In this document: positions 8,967 through 16,788 of the stretch, in pieces | Layout: each line of letters starts with the position of its first letter | Numbering within the stretch: position 1 is the first letter of the stretch | Source: Flammeovirgaceae bacterium UBA976 | Lineage (GTDB): Bacteria > Bacteroidota > Bacteroidia > Cytophagales > Cyclobacteriaceae | DNA length: 30,690 nt | Assembly: GCA_002292365.1 (NCBI GenBank) | Contig: DBBU01000014.1 | Location: 1,016 to 31,705, forward strand | Reading direction: 5' to 3' | Notes under the pieces: model-generated | Databases searched by the model: none | What the model was told of the DNA's origin: nothing | Seen by the model: only the letters and a program-made list of their open reading frames with translations | Position numbers and translations under genes: made by a program

Positions 8967-9662
8967 TTACAAGTCTCCGAGTTGGGGTCTGATCAGTAAG
9001 TCTTCAACCACTGTACGATCACTTAAACTGTAAGTTGCCCAAATAAGATCTGCCACATCTTCAGACTTGATAAGTCGTTCTTCAGGAAGGTCAACACCCT
9101 CCCAACTTGAAGTGAACGTTGCTCCTGGTAATACTGCAGTAACTTTAATATTATCTTTCTTAAGTTCTTCGCGTAAAACCTTAGTCATACCATATAAAGC
9201 AAATTTAGAAATACTGTAAGATCCCCCATTGGCATAAGCTGTAAGGCTTGCAATAGAACACATATTGAAAATATAGCCCTTCTTTACTGCTTTCATTTGT
9301 GGTAAAATAGCTCTTGTTAAATGATAGGCACTGTAAAGATTAGTGTTCATCATCACTTCCAAAGCACCATCGGCTTCCTCATCAATCATACCAGGAATAA
9401 ATACGCCGGCGTTATTAATTAATATCTCTGGGATACCTAAATCATTAACGAACTTACCAAATTTCAAAACCTCTTCCTTAATAGATACGTTAACAGCCAA
9501 AATGGATACTTTTACAGCATACTTTCTCTCAATATCAACTTTAAGTAAGTCCAATTTTGTCTGATTTCTTGCGCAAGTAATAATATCAAATCCTTGTTCG
9601 GCAAATCGATAAATAATTGATTTACCGATACCTTCTGTTCCTCCCGTGACTACACAATACAT
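8967..9662 (-). CDS. SDR family oxidoreductase
   Basis: This is a classical short-chain dehydrogenase/reductase with a Rossmann fold. With the ATG at 9662 it has 231 residues. The frame is open to another start at 9692, but the extra residues (MLLHKKKEKN) are not family-like. Visible motifs are the cofactor loop TGGTEGIGKS (residues 6-15), NNAG (83-86), N108, and the catalytic Ser136-Tyr149-Lys153 set (YSISK). The Arg at residue 32 after the second strand (CARNQTKL) suggests NADP(H) preference. The substrate cannot be deduced; a role in fatty acid, polyketide or aldehyde reduction would be guesswork. It probably shares a transcript with ispG. Confidence 0.92.
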   Translation of the reverse strand: MYCVVTGGTEGIGKSIIYRFAEQGFDIITCARNQTKLDLLKVDIERKYAVKVSILAVNVSIKEEVLKFGKFVNDLGIPEILINNAGVFIPGMIDEEADGALEVMMNTNLYSAYHLTRAILPQMKAVKKGYIFNMCSIASLTAYANGGSYSISKFALYGMTKVLREELKKDNIKVTAVLPGATFTSSWEGVDLPEERLIKSEDVADLIWATYSLSDRTVVEDLLIRPQLGDL

Positions 9663-9706
9663 GTTTTTCTCTTTCTTCTTATGTAACAACAAATTTCAAT
9701 AAAAAT

Positions 9707-9735
9707 AACTCCATTTCTCAATAAAAAATGGAGTT
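9707..9735. repeat. Inverted repeat in the divergent SDR/mlaE promoter region
   Basis: AACTCCATTT (9707-9716) is perfectly complementary to AAATGGAGTT (9726-9735) around a nine-base spacer. It lies between two divergent starts (9662 minus, 9766 plus), where it cannot terminate a convergent pair. It overlaps the places where upstream elements of weak candidate promoters would sit (TAAATTCG at 9751-9758 plus; an imperfect minus element near 9690). It may be an operator or a 5' leader hairpin; which one is not shown by the sequence. Confidence 0.6.
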
Positions 9736-9765
9736 TTAAAAGGATATGCTTAAATTCGATAATTC

Positions 9766-10497
9766 ATGCGAAGTTTAGGCAAATATGTCATTTTTATGGG
9801 AAGTCTCTTTACTCGGAGAGAAACTTTCAACACCTACATAAGGCTGATTACACAAGAGTGTATAAATGTAGGATATAACTCTCTTTTCATAGTAGGAATT
9901 GTGTCTATTTTTATGGGTGCAGTGACAACAATCCAAACAGCATTTAACCTGGTTAGCCCATTTATCCCTGATTACGTTATATCTCTGGTAGTTCGGGATA
10001 TGGCTATTTTAGAGCTCTCTCCCACCATTATAGCTATTATTTTTGCAGGTAAAGTCGGCTCAAGTATAGCTGGAGAACTGGGAACCATGCGCATTACCGA
10101 GCAAATTGATGCCCTTGAGGTTATGGGAATTAATGCCAGCTCCTACTTAGTTTTACCCAAAGTAATCGCTTGTGTTATTATGTATCCCATGCTGGTGATA
10201 TTGTCTATTTTTTTAATCCTATTAGGAGGTTATTTTGCAGGTACGCTTACCGGCATTCTCTCCTCTGTAGATTACCTATATGGAATACGCTATGAATTCA
10301 TAGAATTTAATATCACATTTGCTGTGATCAAAGCCTTGGCTTTCTCCTTTTTGATAGCCTCTATTTCTTCCTACAAAGGTTTTTTTACTACTGGAGGATC
10401 ATTAGAAGTAGGTAAGGCTTCAACCTCAGCCGTTACCAATAGTTGTATCGCCGTTCTTCTGGCTGACTATGCACTGGCTCAGCTCTTGATGGGATGA
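9766..10497 (+). CDS. mlaE: MlaE-type ABC transporter permease
   Basis: The 243-residue inner membrane protein belongs to the MlaE/YrbE permease family of MCE systems, which move phospholipids between the outer and inner membranes. The family signature is clear: IFMGAVTTIQTAFNL, then VVRDMAILELSPTIIAIIFAGKVGSSIAGELGTMRITEQIDALEVMGI, split here only for length, with the conserved ELGTM and EQIDALE stretches. The rest is five or so hydrophobic helices. The ATG at 9766 gives the usual Bacteroidota N-terminus (MRSLGKYVIFMGSLFTRRE). Its stop overlaps the mlaF start as ATGA, so the two are translationally coupled. Confidence 0.93.
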   Translation: MRSLGKYVIFMGSLFTRRETFNTYIRLITQECINVGYNSLFIVGIVSIFMGAVTTIQTAFNLVSPFIPDYVISLVVRDMAILELSPTIIAIIFAGKVGSSIAGELGTMRITEQIDALEVMGINASSYLVLPKVIACVIMYPMLVILSIFLILLGGYFAGTLTGILSSVDYLYGIRYEFIEFNITFAVIKALAFSFLIASISSYKGFFTTGGSLEVGKASTSAVTNSCIAVLLADYALAQLLMG

Positions 10498-11243
10498 TAG
10501 AAATCAACAACATAACAAAATCATTTAAGGAAAAGCAAGTGCTTTTCGATATATCAGGTACTTTTTTTAAGGGAAAGAATAATTTAATCATTGGTTCAAG
10601 TGGTACAGGAAAAAGTGTATTATTAAAAAACATTGTAGGACTTATTACTCCTGACTTTGGAGATGTTAAGTACAACGAGCGCTCTTTTATTAATGGGTCT
10701 GAACAAGATCGTAAACAAATAAGGCGAGAAATGGGTATGCTTTTTCAGGGGAGTGCCTTGTTTGATAGTAAAAACATAGAAGAAAATGTAAAATTTCCTC
10801 TTGACATCCTCACAGACTTTCCTGAAGATGAAAAAATCGATCGGGTTAACTTTTGTCTGGAACGAGTTGGTTTGGTTAATATTAATAAAAAAATGCCTTC
10901 TGAAATAAGTGGGGGTATGAAAAAACGTGTTGGAATAGCTAGAGCTATTGTAAATAAACCCAATTATCTTTTTTGTGACGAACCCAATAGTGGTCTAGAC
11001 CCTCAGACTAGCATAAAAATAGATAATCTAATTAAAGAAATCACCTCTGAATACTTGATCACGACGATTATCGTAACCCATGACATGAACTCTGTAATTG
11101 AAATGGGAGATCATATTATGTTTCTCTTAGAAGGGAAAAAACTTTGGGAAGGGACCAATGATGAGATCACAAAATCTGACTTGAAAGAATTAAATGACTT
11201 TGTCTTTGCCACTCAAATAATGAAGCAAATGTATCTGAGATAA
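10494..11243 (+). CDS. mlaF: MlaF-type ABC transporter ATP-binding protein
   Basis: The 249-residue cytoplasmic ATPase powers the MlaE permease. It shows Walker A GSSGTGKS (residues 34-41), a Q-loop in MGMLFQGSALFD, ABC signature SGGMKKR, Walker B LFCDEPNSGLDP and the switch His in VTHDM. The GMLFQGSALFDS and PNSGLDP patterns are those of the MlaF group rather than of other importers or exporters. It overlaps mlaE by four bases. No MCE-domain (MlaD) gene follows; the next gene is convergent after 14 bases, so the substrate-binding partner must be encoded elsewhere. Confidence 0.94.
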   Translation: MIEINNITKSFKEKQVLFDISGTFFKGKNNLIIGSSGTGKSVLLKNIVGLITPDFGDVKYNERSFINGSEQDRKQIRREMGMLFQGSALFDSKNIEENVKFPLDILTDFPEDEKIDRVNFCLERVGLVNINKKMPSEISGGMKKRVGIARAIVNKPNYLFCDEPNSGLDPQTSIKIDNLIKEITSEYLITTIIVTHDMNSVIEMGDHIMFLLEGKKLWEGTNDEITKSDLKELNDFVFATQIMKQMYLR

Positions 11244-11252
11244 GTAATCTCA
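11236..11252. terminator. Small hairpin between convergent mlaF and histidine kinase genes
   Basis: TGAGAT (11236-11241) pairs with ATCTCA (11247-11252) around a five-base loop that contains most of the mlaF stop codon. The two convergent genes end only 14 bases apart, so this dyad could act in both directions. It has no T tract, so it is weak as an intrinsic terminator. Confidence 0.3.
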
Positions 11253-11257
11253 TAAAG

Positions 11258-14200
11258 TTATGCCCTTGGCATGGTAATAAAGAAAATCGTGCCAACCCCC
11301 TTTTTAGTCTCAAACCAAATATTTCCCCCCGCTTGTTCTATTCCTTTCTTTGCAAATACAAGTCCTATTCCTGTTCCATTCTTCTTGGTGGTAAAATAAG
11401 ACTTAAAAATATCAGCTACATTCATGTCCGAAATCCCTTGACCCTTGTCTTCTATCGATAAAAGTAATTTGTGTTCTTTAACCTCTAAGCATATCTCTAC
11501 ATAACATGGCTTTTCAACATGTGATTGAACCGCATTTATGATGAGATTATTTAAAATTTGACGCATAAGATCAACGTCAGCATAAACCATCAAATCTTTG
11601 GTTATTCTAAGATGAATTTGTAAATCATCTGAAGCATAAAGAGACGAAGTTTCTCTTACTAATTTGGAAAAATCAAATACTTCATTGTGAGGTGCGGGCC
11701 ATTGGGCAAAAGAAGAAAATGAATCTGCGATAGAAGATAAATTATCAATCTGTCCAAGTAAAGAGTTGAGTACTTCATAATTTACCTCTGAATCATTCAT
11801 CGCTCTCTGCATTTGTTGGATCTTTAGCTTCATAGGTGTTAATGGATTCTTAATTTCATGGGCTACTTGCTGGGCAAGTTCTCTCCAAGCCGTCTCTTTT
11901 TGAATTTTAGCCAATTCATTTTTACTCTGATCCAACTTAGCCAACATTTGATTGTATTCAAAGACTAGCATGCCAATTTCGTCCTTTTCTTTATATATCA
12001 ATGGTGCAATCTCTTCTGACATAAATTGAGTTCTTCTCATACGTTCAGCAATCATCTTAATAGGCTTGATAATTCCCTTCATTCCATAATTACCAACCAA
12101 GAGCGTCAAGATGAATATAGAAGTAAAAAACACCATGAAATTATTGAATACCTCAATTTGTTGAGCATTTACATGATTTTTGGAATCGAAAAATGGGAGC
12201 GCAATAACCCCCATTAATTGGTTTATTTGATCTCCATAAACGGCCACATATACTGTTTTAAATTTCACACCTGCTAAGGTTTCCTCAATGATCTTTGTTT
12301 GGCCTCGTCCATCAATAATATGCTCATATGCCATGGGATGTATTTTTTTTGATAAAATATTTTGATCAAAAATATCCTCATTACTTGATGCCAACATCTG
12401 GCCTTTCGCTCCATAAAGGATAATATCACTTCTAGAAAAATTTGCTATTTCTATAATTTTTTGAATCAGTTGGTACTTATTGGTATTGTTATTCAGAAAT
12501 AACCCTAAGTCTTGTTTAAAATTTTGAGCAATATTCACGGCTCTTTTTTGATGGCTTCTGTTAATTTCAGCGCGATATGACGAGGTTAATTGAGATAATA
12601 TAAGCGCACTGACAATAGCGGTCGGAACGAGAAATGCAAGGCCTACATAAAGTTGAATTTTATTAGTTAAACTAAAAATTTCAATGGGTCTAAGTCTAGT
12701 CATTATAAAAAAAATAGATCCGAAGAAAAACAAACCTAGAATAAAAATGAAAGCAATATTTGCGAAAATAGCATAATTACTATAAGCGTTAGAGACAACC
12801 ATTAACATGCGTCCGTCTTGCATTTTTGTCAAATAGAAATGCTGATTCCATTGAATACATTCGCCTTGAAAATTTATATCAGGACATACTTCAGCCCGTG
12901 TCAAAGGAAATTTATAATTACCTAATTGATGGCTAAGCATTCCATTTTGATAAATGCCATAATCGTAATTTTTAACTTTTTGAGATCTATTATTTTTAGA
13001 CTTGAAGAAGGAGGAATAAACCGTTGAAGATGAGTACTTCTTTTTAGTGTATTCTAGAATGATTTCCCCTTTATAGCTTGAAAATATCAAAGGAATCACC
13101 GTGTAATACTTATGATACCCATTTTCAATCATGGGCACAGAATAAATATTCTCATAATATGTAGTATTTGCCTTCCGTAATATTGCTTTAGAAAAATTGA
13201 TTCCTTCTGTTCTAGTATAACCATAAGAATCACCTTTATCATCTAACAAATAGGTCTTTATCACATATTTATCAAGGTAAGGAGCTTGAATCTCCCTAAT
13301 ACGATCTTCGATAACCTTTGTTGCAAGCAGCTCATTTTTAAATCTTAAAGTAATGATTGGATCTTTCACTATTTTCTCACACAGCCTACTGATATAATAC
13401 TCTCCTATCGAATCGGTTGCTGTTTGAATTTTAAGAGCAAAATCTTGTTTCTGTACTAATTCTGAACGTGCATGGGATTTCAAGATTACACGAACGTTCA
13501 GAATTCCTACGAATACAGCAATCAACATCAAATAAAAAAGAGTGATGAATTTGGACTTAGTCAATTGAAAAGAACAGCCTGTCATAAACATAATCCCCCA
13601 AACTATTAACTGAGGGAATACGATATACCATTGATCACCAAAGGGGCCTATGAAATAGGCTAGTAATAGGATCATCACATAGCCCAAATGCTGCCGAGAA
13701 ACATAGGTCTTTATAAAAAACTTGTAGAAAAGATGATTTAAAAAGAAATAACACGAAGATAACAACATCAAAAAAATGTAATACAGTATCCGATGATTAC
13801 TGAATAGCACCGATTTAGTAATGTCTAGGCTCGCTTGGCTGTAATGAGCGATCAACTCTATTCCAAAAAACAATAAATGGGCGTTAATTATTGAACTTAA
13901 CAAGGAAAAAACAATAGTGAACGACCTAAATCTAGTAATCGTCAGTTGAAGGACTTTTTTGGACTTAAATAAGGCAGTAGTCAGCTTCAACAATATGATT
14001 AATAAAAATATAAAAATGAAAAATAACTGCTCAATTTTGACAGATAAAAGATCCGGAATTAATTGGTAGCCACGAAATGTCATTAAACCGATTCCCTCCA
14101 TTGTCATCAAAACAAAATAGGTCATCCAAAGGCACAAAGACACAACCAGGACAGCGAGATAACCCAATGATGATTTTAATGCTAAAAAATTCAAAGAGGA

Positions 14201-14830
14201 ATTAATTGTATAAAATAACGTCAATGCAATGAAGAGGAGAAGTATTAACTTTGTGACAGAAATATCTGTAGCGTTAGGAGTTGCTGATAATTTCAATAAG
14301 ATTTTGCCATCATAACTGACCGGGAATCCTTGAGTATTGAAGTCTACGTCGAATTTTGAAAATAACTGTTTATTAAATAATGTAATTGATTGATTCTCTT
14401 TAGAAACAAATGTTGAAGCAATGGGTATTATAGAGTACAGTTCTAGCAGGGCCCCGGAAACTTCCTGTTTCGAAACTCTAAGGCAAATAACATTGATATT
14501 ATCATCTGAAAAAAAAGCAACAGTATCCACTGTCTTGATACGTTCATATGCTGGAAAGTAGGCATTGGAATTCCAAAAAATAAGATTTCCATCTCGATAA
14601 CCGTAGATGGGGTAATTTGAATTAAAAGACTGCTGTAGATCTGCACCATTATGATGCATAGATTGATCTAAAAAAAAATGAAGATTCGTCAATTGATCGC
14701 TAATGATGGAGGAAACCTTATTATTAATTTCAAGAGCAACCTGACCCTCTCTACTCATATTTAGCCAATAAGCTATTACACCGGCACTAAAGAACCATAA
14801 AACAATTATTTTGATTAATCGTAAGCGCAT
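11258..14830 (-). CDS. Very large membrane sensor histidine kinase (NtrY-like)
   Basis: The 1190-residue protein starts with a membrane span (8-24) and an extracytoplasmic region (about 25-190). A block of about seven hydrophobic helices (190-450) follows, then a second soluble extracytoplasmic region (about 455-685) and spans at about 686-711 and 727-747. A third sensor-like region (750-890) leads to a span and HAMP segment (about 893-965, INKPI-like IIKPIKMIAERM). The kinase core has the H-box VAHEIKNPLTPMKLK with His991, the N-box (ILNNLIINAVQS, about 1092-1103), G1 DKGQG (1128-1132) and G2 GTGIGL (1152-1157). All catalytic motifs are intact. No response regulator is adjacent. It lies 26 bases after the DUF983 gene and may be the last gene of the act-cox run. 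The signal it senses is unknown. Confidence 0.9.
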   Translation of the reverse strand: MRLRLIKIIVLWFFSAGVIAYWLNMSREGQVALEINNKVSSIISDQLTNLHFFLDQSMHHNGADLQQSFNSNYPIYGYRDGNLIFWNSNAYFPAYERIKTVDTVAFFSDDNINVICLRVSKQEVSGALLELYSIIPIASTFVSKENQSITLFNKQLFSKFDVDFNTQGFPVSYDGKILLKLSATPNATDISVTKLILLLFIALTLFYTINSSLNFLALKSSLGYLAVLVVSLCLWMTYFVLMTMEGIGLMTFRGYQLIPDLLSVKIEQLFFIFIFLLIILLKLTTALFKSKKVLQLTITRFRSFTIVFSLLSSIINAHLLFFGIELIAHYSQASLDITKSVLFSNHRILYYIFLMLLSSCYFFLNHLFYKFFIKTYVSRQHLGYVMILLLAYFIGPFGDQWYIVFPQLIVWGIMFMTGCSFQLTKSKFITLFYLMLIAVFVGILNVRVILKSHARSELVQKQDFALKIQTATDSIGEYYISRLCEKIVKDPIITLRFKNELLATKVIEDRIREIQAPYLDKYVIKTYLLDDKGDSYGYTRTEGINFSKAILRKANTTYYENIYSVPMIENGYHKYYTVIPLIFSSYKGEIILEYTKKKYSSSTVYSSFFKSKNNRSQKVKNYDYGIYQNGMLSHQLGNYKFPLTRAEVCPDINFQGECIQWNQHFYLTKMQDGRMLMVVSNAYSNYAIFANIAFIFILGLFFFGSIFFIMTRLRPIEIFSLTNKIQLYVGLAFLVPTAIVSALILSQLTSSYRAEINRSHQKRAVNIAQNFKQDLGLFLNNNTNKYQLIQKIIEIANFSRSDIILYGAKGQMLASSNEDIFDQNILSKKIHPMAYEHIIDGRGQTKIIEETLAGVKFKTVYVAVYGDQINQLMGVIALPFFDSKNHVNAQQIEVFNNFMVFFTSIFILTLLVGNYGMKGIIKPIKMIAERMRRTQFMSEEIAPLIYKEKDEIGMLVFEYNQMLAKLDQSKNELAKIQKETAWRELAQQVAHEIKNPLTPMKLKIQQMQRAMNDSEVNYEVLNSLLGQIDNLSSIADSFSSFAQWPAPHNEVFDFSKLVRETSSLYASDDLQIHLRITKDLMVYADVDLMRQILNNLIINAVQSHVEKPCYVEICLEVKEHKLLLSIEDKGQGISDMNVADIFKSYFTTKKNGTGIGLVFAKKGIEQAGGNIWFETKKGVGTIFFITMPRA

Positions 14831-14856
14831 CTACGACTAAATTAAAGGAAACGAGA

Positions 14857-15243
14857 CTAACTAGCTCTTAATGCTGCATCATATTTCACTCTACCAAACA
14901 GATGAAGGTATATGATCCTTGAAAATCGATAATTGAACGGATAGAGAATAATGGAGAGAAAAATCACCGTTCCGATATAAACTTTTGATTCGGGGTCATC
15001 AAAAAAGACAAATAAAATAATGGTAACGGCAGAGAATATTCCTACAGAGAATATGTAACTAATATAGAGAGCCCCATAAAAAAAACCAGGCTCCACTTCG
15101 TAATCCAAGTTACAACTAGGGCAACGTGGATTCATTTTTGTGAAATTATTAAAAGTAAAAACAGCAGTTTTGAATATATTTCCGTCCCTACACCTTGGAC
15201 AGTATCCATTAAAAATGGCTGATGATCTTGTTTTTTTTACCAT
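14857..15243 (-). CDS. DUF983 family membrane protein with two CxxC pairs
   Basis: With the ATG at 15243 the protein has 128 residues. It carries CPRC (Cys15, Cys18) and CPSC (Cys41, Cys44), which together look like a zinc ribbon. The DUF983 hallmark EVEPGFFYGALYISY comes next, then two membrane spans (about 55-80 and 85-105). DUF983 proteins are often found with cytochrome oxidase genes; their biochemical role is not known to me. An in-frame start ten codons earlier exists (15273), but it would lie deeper inside the upstream gene. The chosen start already overlaps the 84-residue gene by 35 bases, suggesting coupled translation. Confidence 0.88.
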   Translation of the reverse strand: MVKKTRSSAIFNGYCPRCRDGNIFKTAVFTFNNFTKMNPRCPSCNLDYEVEPGFFYGALYISYIFSVGIFSAVTIILFVFFDDPESKVYIGTVIFLSIILYPFNYRFSRIIYLHLFGRVKYDAALRAS

Positions 15244-15463
15244 GTAAATAAAAGAACTTATACCACAAGACAAAGACTAACAGAAATAATAGATAGGGTG
15301 CCGAAAATAAGTAAATGATACCTGAATTAAGGCCTCCTGCCAAGTCCACATCTCCATGACTCACGTTATTAACCACCTGTGTTCGACACATCACACATTG
15401 GGCATTAATTATTTGGATGTTTAGAAGACCCAAGACAAGTAGTAAGAATCTCTTCACTTTCAT
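15209..15463 (-). CDS. Small exported CxxC membrane protein of the cox cluster
   Basis: Starting at the ATG at 15463, the protein has 84 residues: a signal peptide (about 1-21, ending IINAQ), then QCVMCRTQ with Cys23 and Cys26, a short loop (VVNNVSHGDVDLAGGLNSG), one membrane span (about 47-70) and a basic tail. The frame is open upstream to a TTG at 15527, but that stretch lies inside the DUF420 gene and lacks a signal sequence. The ATG overlaps the DUF420 stop as ATGA. Small proteins with a CxMCR start and a single span occur at this place in other Bacteroidota, as far as I recall. A periplasm-facing Cys pair next to oxidase genes hints at a redox or copper-handling role; this is inference. 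Confidence 0.8.
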   Translation of the reverse strand: MKVKRFLLLVLGLLNIQIINAQCVMCRTQVVNNVSHGDVDLAGGLNSGIIYLFSAPYLLFLLVFVLWYKFFYLHGKKNKIISHF

Positions 15464-16029
15464 CCGTGCATATAATAAGGGCTTACCATCAAATATACGA
15501 TTACACCCGTAATAGAAACATAGAGCCAAATAGGAAAAGTAAATTTAACTATTTTTTTATGCTCTTCGATTCTTGCGTTGAGAGAATAAAAGAAAGAAGT
15601 CAAAACAAGAGGTATGACGATTACCGATAAAGCTATATGGGATATCAATATACCTACATAGAAGGGCCTACTTATGCTTACAAGGCTACGTTCAGCATCA
15701 GATAGCATACCATCTCCATTGACATCTCCAAAGATAGTCGTAGTGGCAGAGGAATGATATAACACATAAGCTAACAAAAAAATCGCCCCTAAACTGAAGC
15801 CAGAAGTCATTAAAGTCTGATGCCACTTGACGTTTTTACTTTTGATAGCTATGATGGCGGAAATAAGTAAGATGCTCGTCGCCGTATTCAACAACGCATT
15901 GAAAGCCGGTATATGATAAACCCAATTACCCAGATTTAATTTAGCCGGAAAAAATAATAAGAAGGCCACCAATAATGGAACGACGACAGAAATAACTCTT
16001 ATTAAAACTAAATAATTTTTATTGTTCAT
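15460..16029 (-). CDS. DUF420 family protein, probable oxidase assembly factor (CtaM-like), with an EF-hand-like loop
   Basis: The 189-residue protein has about five membrane spans (8-27, 44-62, 76-92, 122-145, 164-184). It carries the DUF420 features: WVYHIPAFNALLNTATSILL, KWHQTLMTSGFSLGAIFLLAYVLYH split over spans two and three, and the ISHIALSVIVIPLVL helix. The Staphylococcus DUF420 protein CtaM is known to be needed for haem-copper oxidase function, so a similar role is likely here. The loop after span three contains DVNGDGMLSDAE (residues 102-113), a perfect EF-hand calcium loop pattern. It overlaps the preceding SCO-like gene by four bases (ATGA) and is coupled to the next gene in the same way. 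Confidence 0.9.
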   Translation of the reverse strand: MNNKNYLVLIRVISVVVPLLVAFLLFFPAKLNLGNWVYHIPAFNALLNTATSILLISAIIAIKSKNVKWHQTLMTSGFSLGAIFLLAYVLYHSSATTTIFGDVNGDGMLSDAERSLVSISRPFYVGILISHIALSVIVIPLVLTSFFYSLNARIEEHKKIVKFTFPIWLYVSITGVIVYLMVSPYYMHG

Positions 16030-16433
16030 AATATCTCTCGTAAATGATTAAGCAAATCAAATTCAACTAAAACTCTATCTACTTCTTCAATGCTTAATTC
16101 ATAATATCCTATGATCTCACGGTTATCCCCAACGAGTATTAAAGGATAAGTATTGAATTCTCCGAAACAATCTTCCTTAGAGGTGTAAAAATCATACGAC
16201 CAATTATTGTCTTTAAGTTGAATCATCAATCGTTGAAGTTGTAGCTTTTCATCATGTACTAGACCAGTGTCAAGAATATATAAAGAGGTCGATTTCAAGT
16301 TGCACGTTTCCTTAACGTTACCCACAGGAAATAATTGAAACTGATTTTGGCCAAATACTTGAAGAAACAAATACCAACTAACGGGTAAACCGAAGACGAG
16401 AATTAGGATAAAAAACTTTAATATTTTCTTCAA
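16026..16433 (-). CDS. Shortened SCO-like protein lacking the copper motif
   Basis: The 135-residue protein starts with TTG at 16433, immediately after the stop of ctaF (TAATTG); there is no in-frame ATG before residue 70. It has an N-terminal signal anchor (about 5-25) followed by FLQVFGQNQFQLFPV, which resembles the N-terminus of Bacteroidota SCO proteins. It ends in PLILVGDNREIIGYYELSIEEVDRVLVEFDLL, like the SCO C-terminal strand and helix (split here: PLILVGDNREIIGYY, then EVDRVLVEFDLL). The gene occupies the slot between subunit IV and DUF420 where a SCO1/SenC copper chaperone normally stands. However, SCO proteins have about 200 or more residues and a CxxxCP motif, and here only isolated Cys44 and Cys89 are present. 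It is probably a derived thioredoxin-fold relative; homology is inferred, not proven. Confidence 0.72.
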   Translation of the reverse strand: MKKILKFFILILVFGLPVSWYLFLQVFGQNQFQLFPVGNVKETCNLKSTSLYILDTGLVHDEKLQLQRLMIQLKDNNWSYDFYTSKEDCFGEFNTYPLILVGDNREIIGYYELSIEEVDRVLVEFDLLNHLREIL

Positions 16434-16760
16434 TTAATATACTGCTTGAAAAATGGCATCCGCTTGGAATAATAGAATAAATAATAAGAACGCCACAAAC
16501 AATAATGGGAACAATATTGACATCTTCAGTGCTCCTTTCTCATGACCTAAATGCATAAATTCCGACATGATATAATAGGCTTTAACAATAGTTAAGGCTA
16601 CAAAAATAAAAATCCTTACCCATTTATATTCATGCGGGACTGTAAAGGCTATGGCAAATTCAAATACTGTAATTACAAAAAGATACAAGGTGACCCGCAA
16701 AAACATTTTTACTTTATCCTTGTCTATAGGCTTAACATCAATAGGTGTATTCTGTTGCAT
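16434..16760 (-). CDS. ctaF: Cytochrome c oxidase subunit IV (CtaF/CoxD type)
   Basis: The 108-residue protein has three membrane spans (about 20-42, 48-68, 78-100). It carries the bacterial subunit IV pattern: VFEFAIAF after span one and VKAYYIMSEFMHLGHEKGALK in the loop before span three. This subunit stabilises the oxidase core in the inner membrane. It lies 28 bases after the larger subunit III gene and abuts the SCO-like gene, in the usual Bacteroidota cox order. Confidence 0.9.
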   Translation of the reverse strand: MQQNTPIDVKPIDKDKVKMFLRVTLYLFVITVFEFAIAFTVPHEYKWVRIFIFVALTIVKAYYIMSEFMHLGHEKGALKMSILFPLLFVAFLLFILLFQADAIFQAVY

Positions 16761-16788
16761 GTTTAATTTATTTTAAAATTTTGAAAAG

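Noticed and set aside
15464..15529. N-terminal extension of the small CxxC protein from a TTG at 15527-15529
   Set aside because: The extension lies wholly inside the DUF420 gene and would bury the signal peptide that begins at the ATG at 15463.
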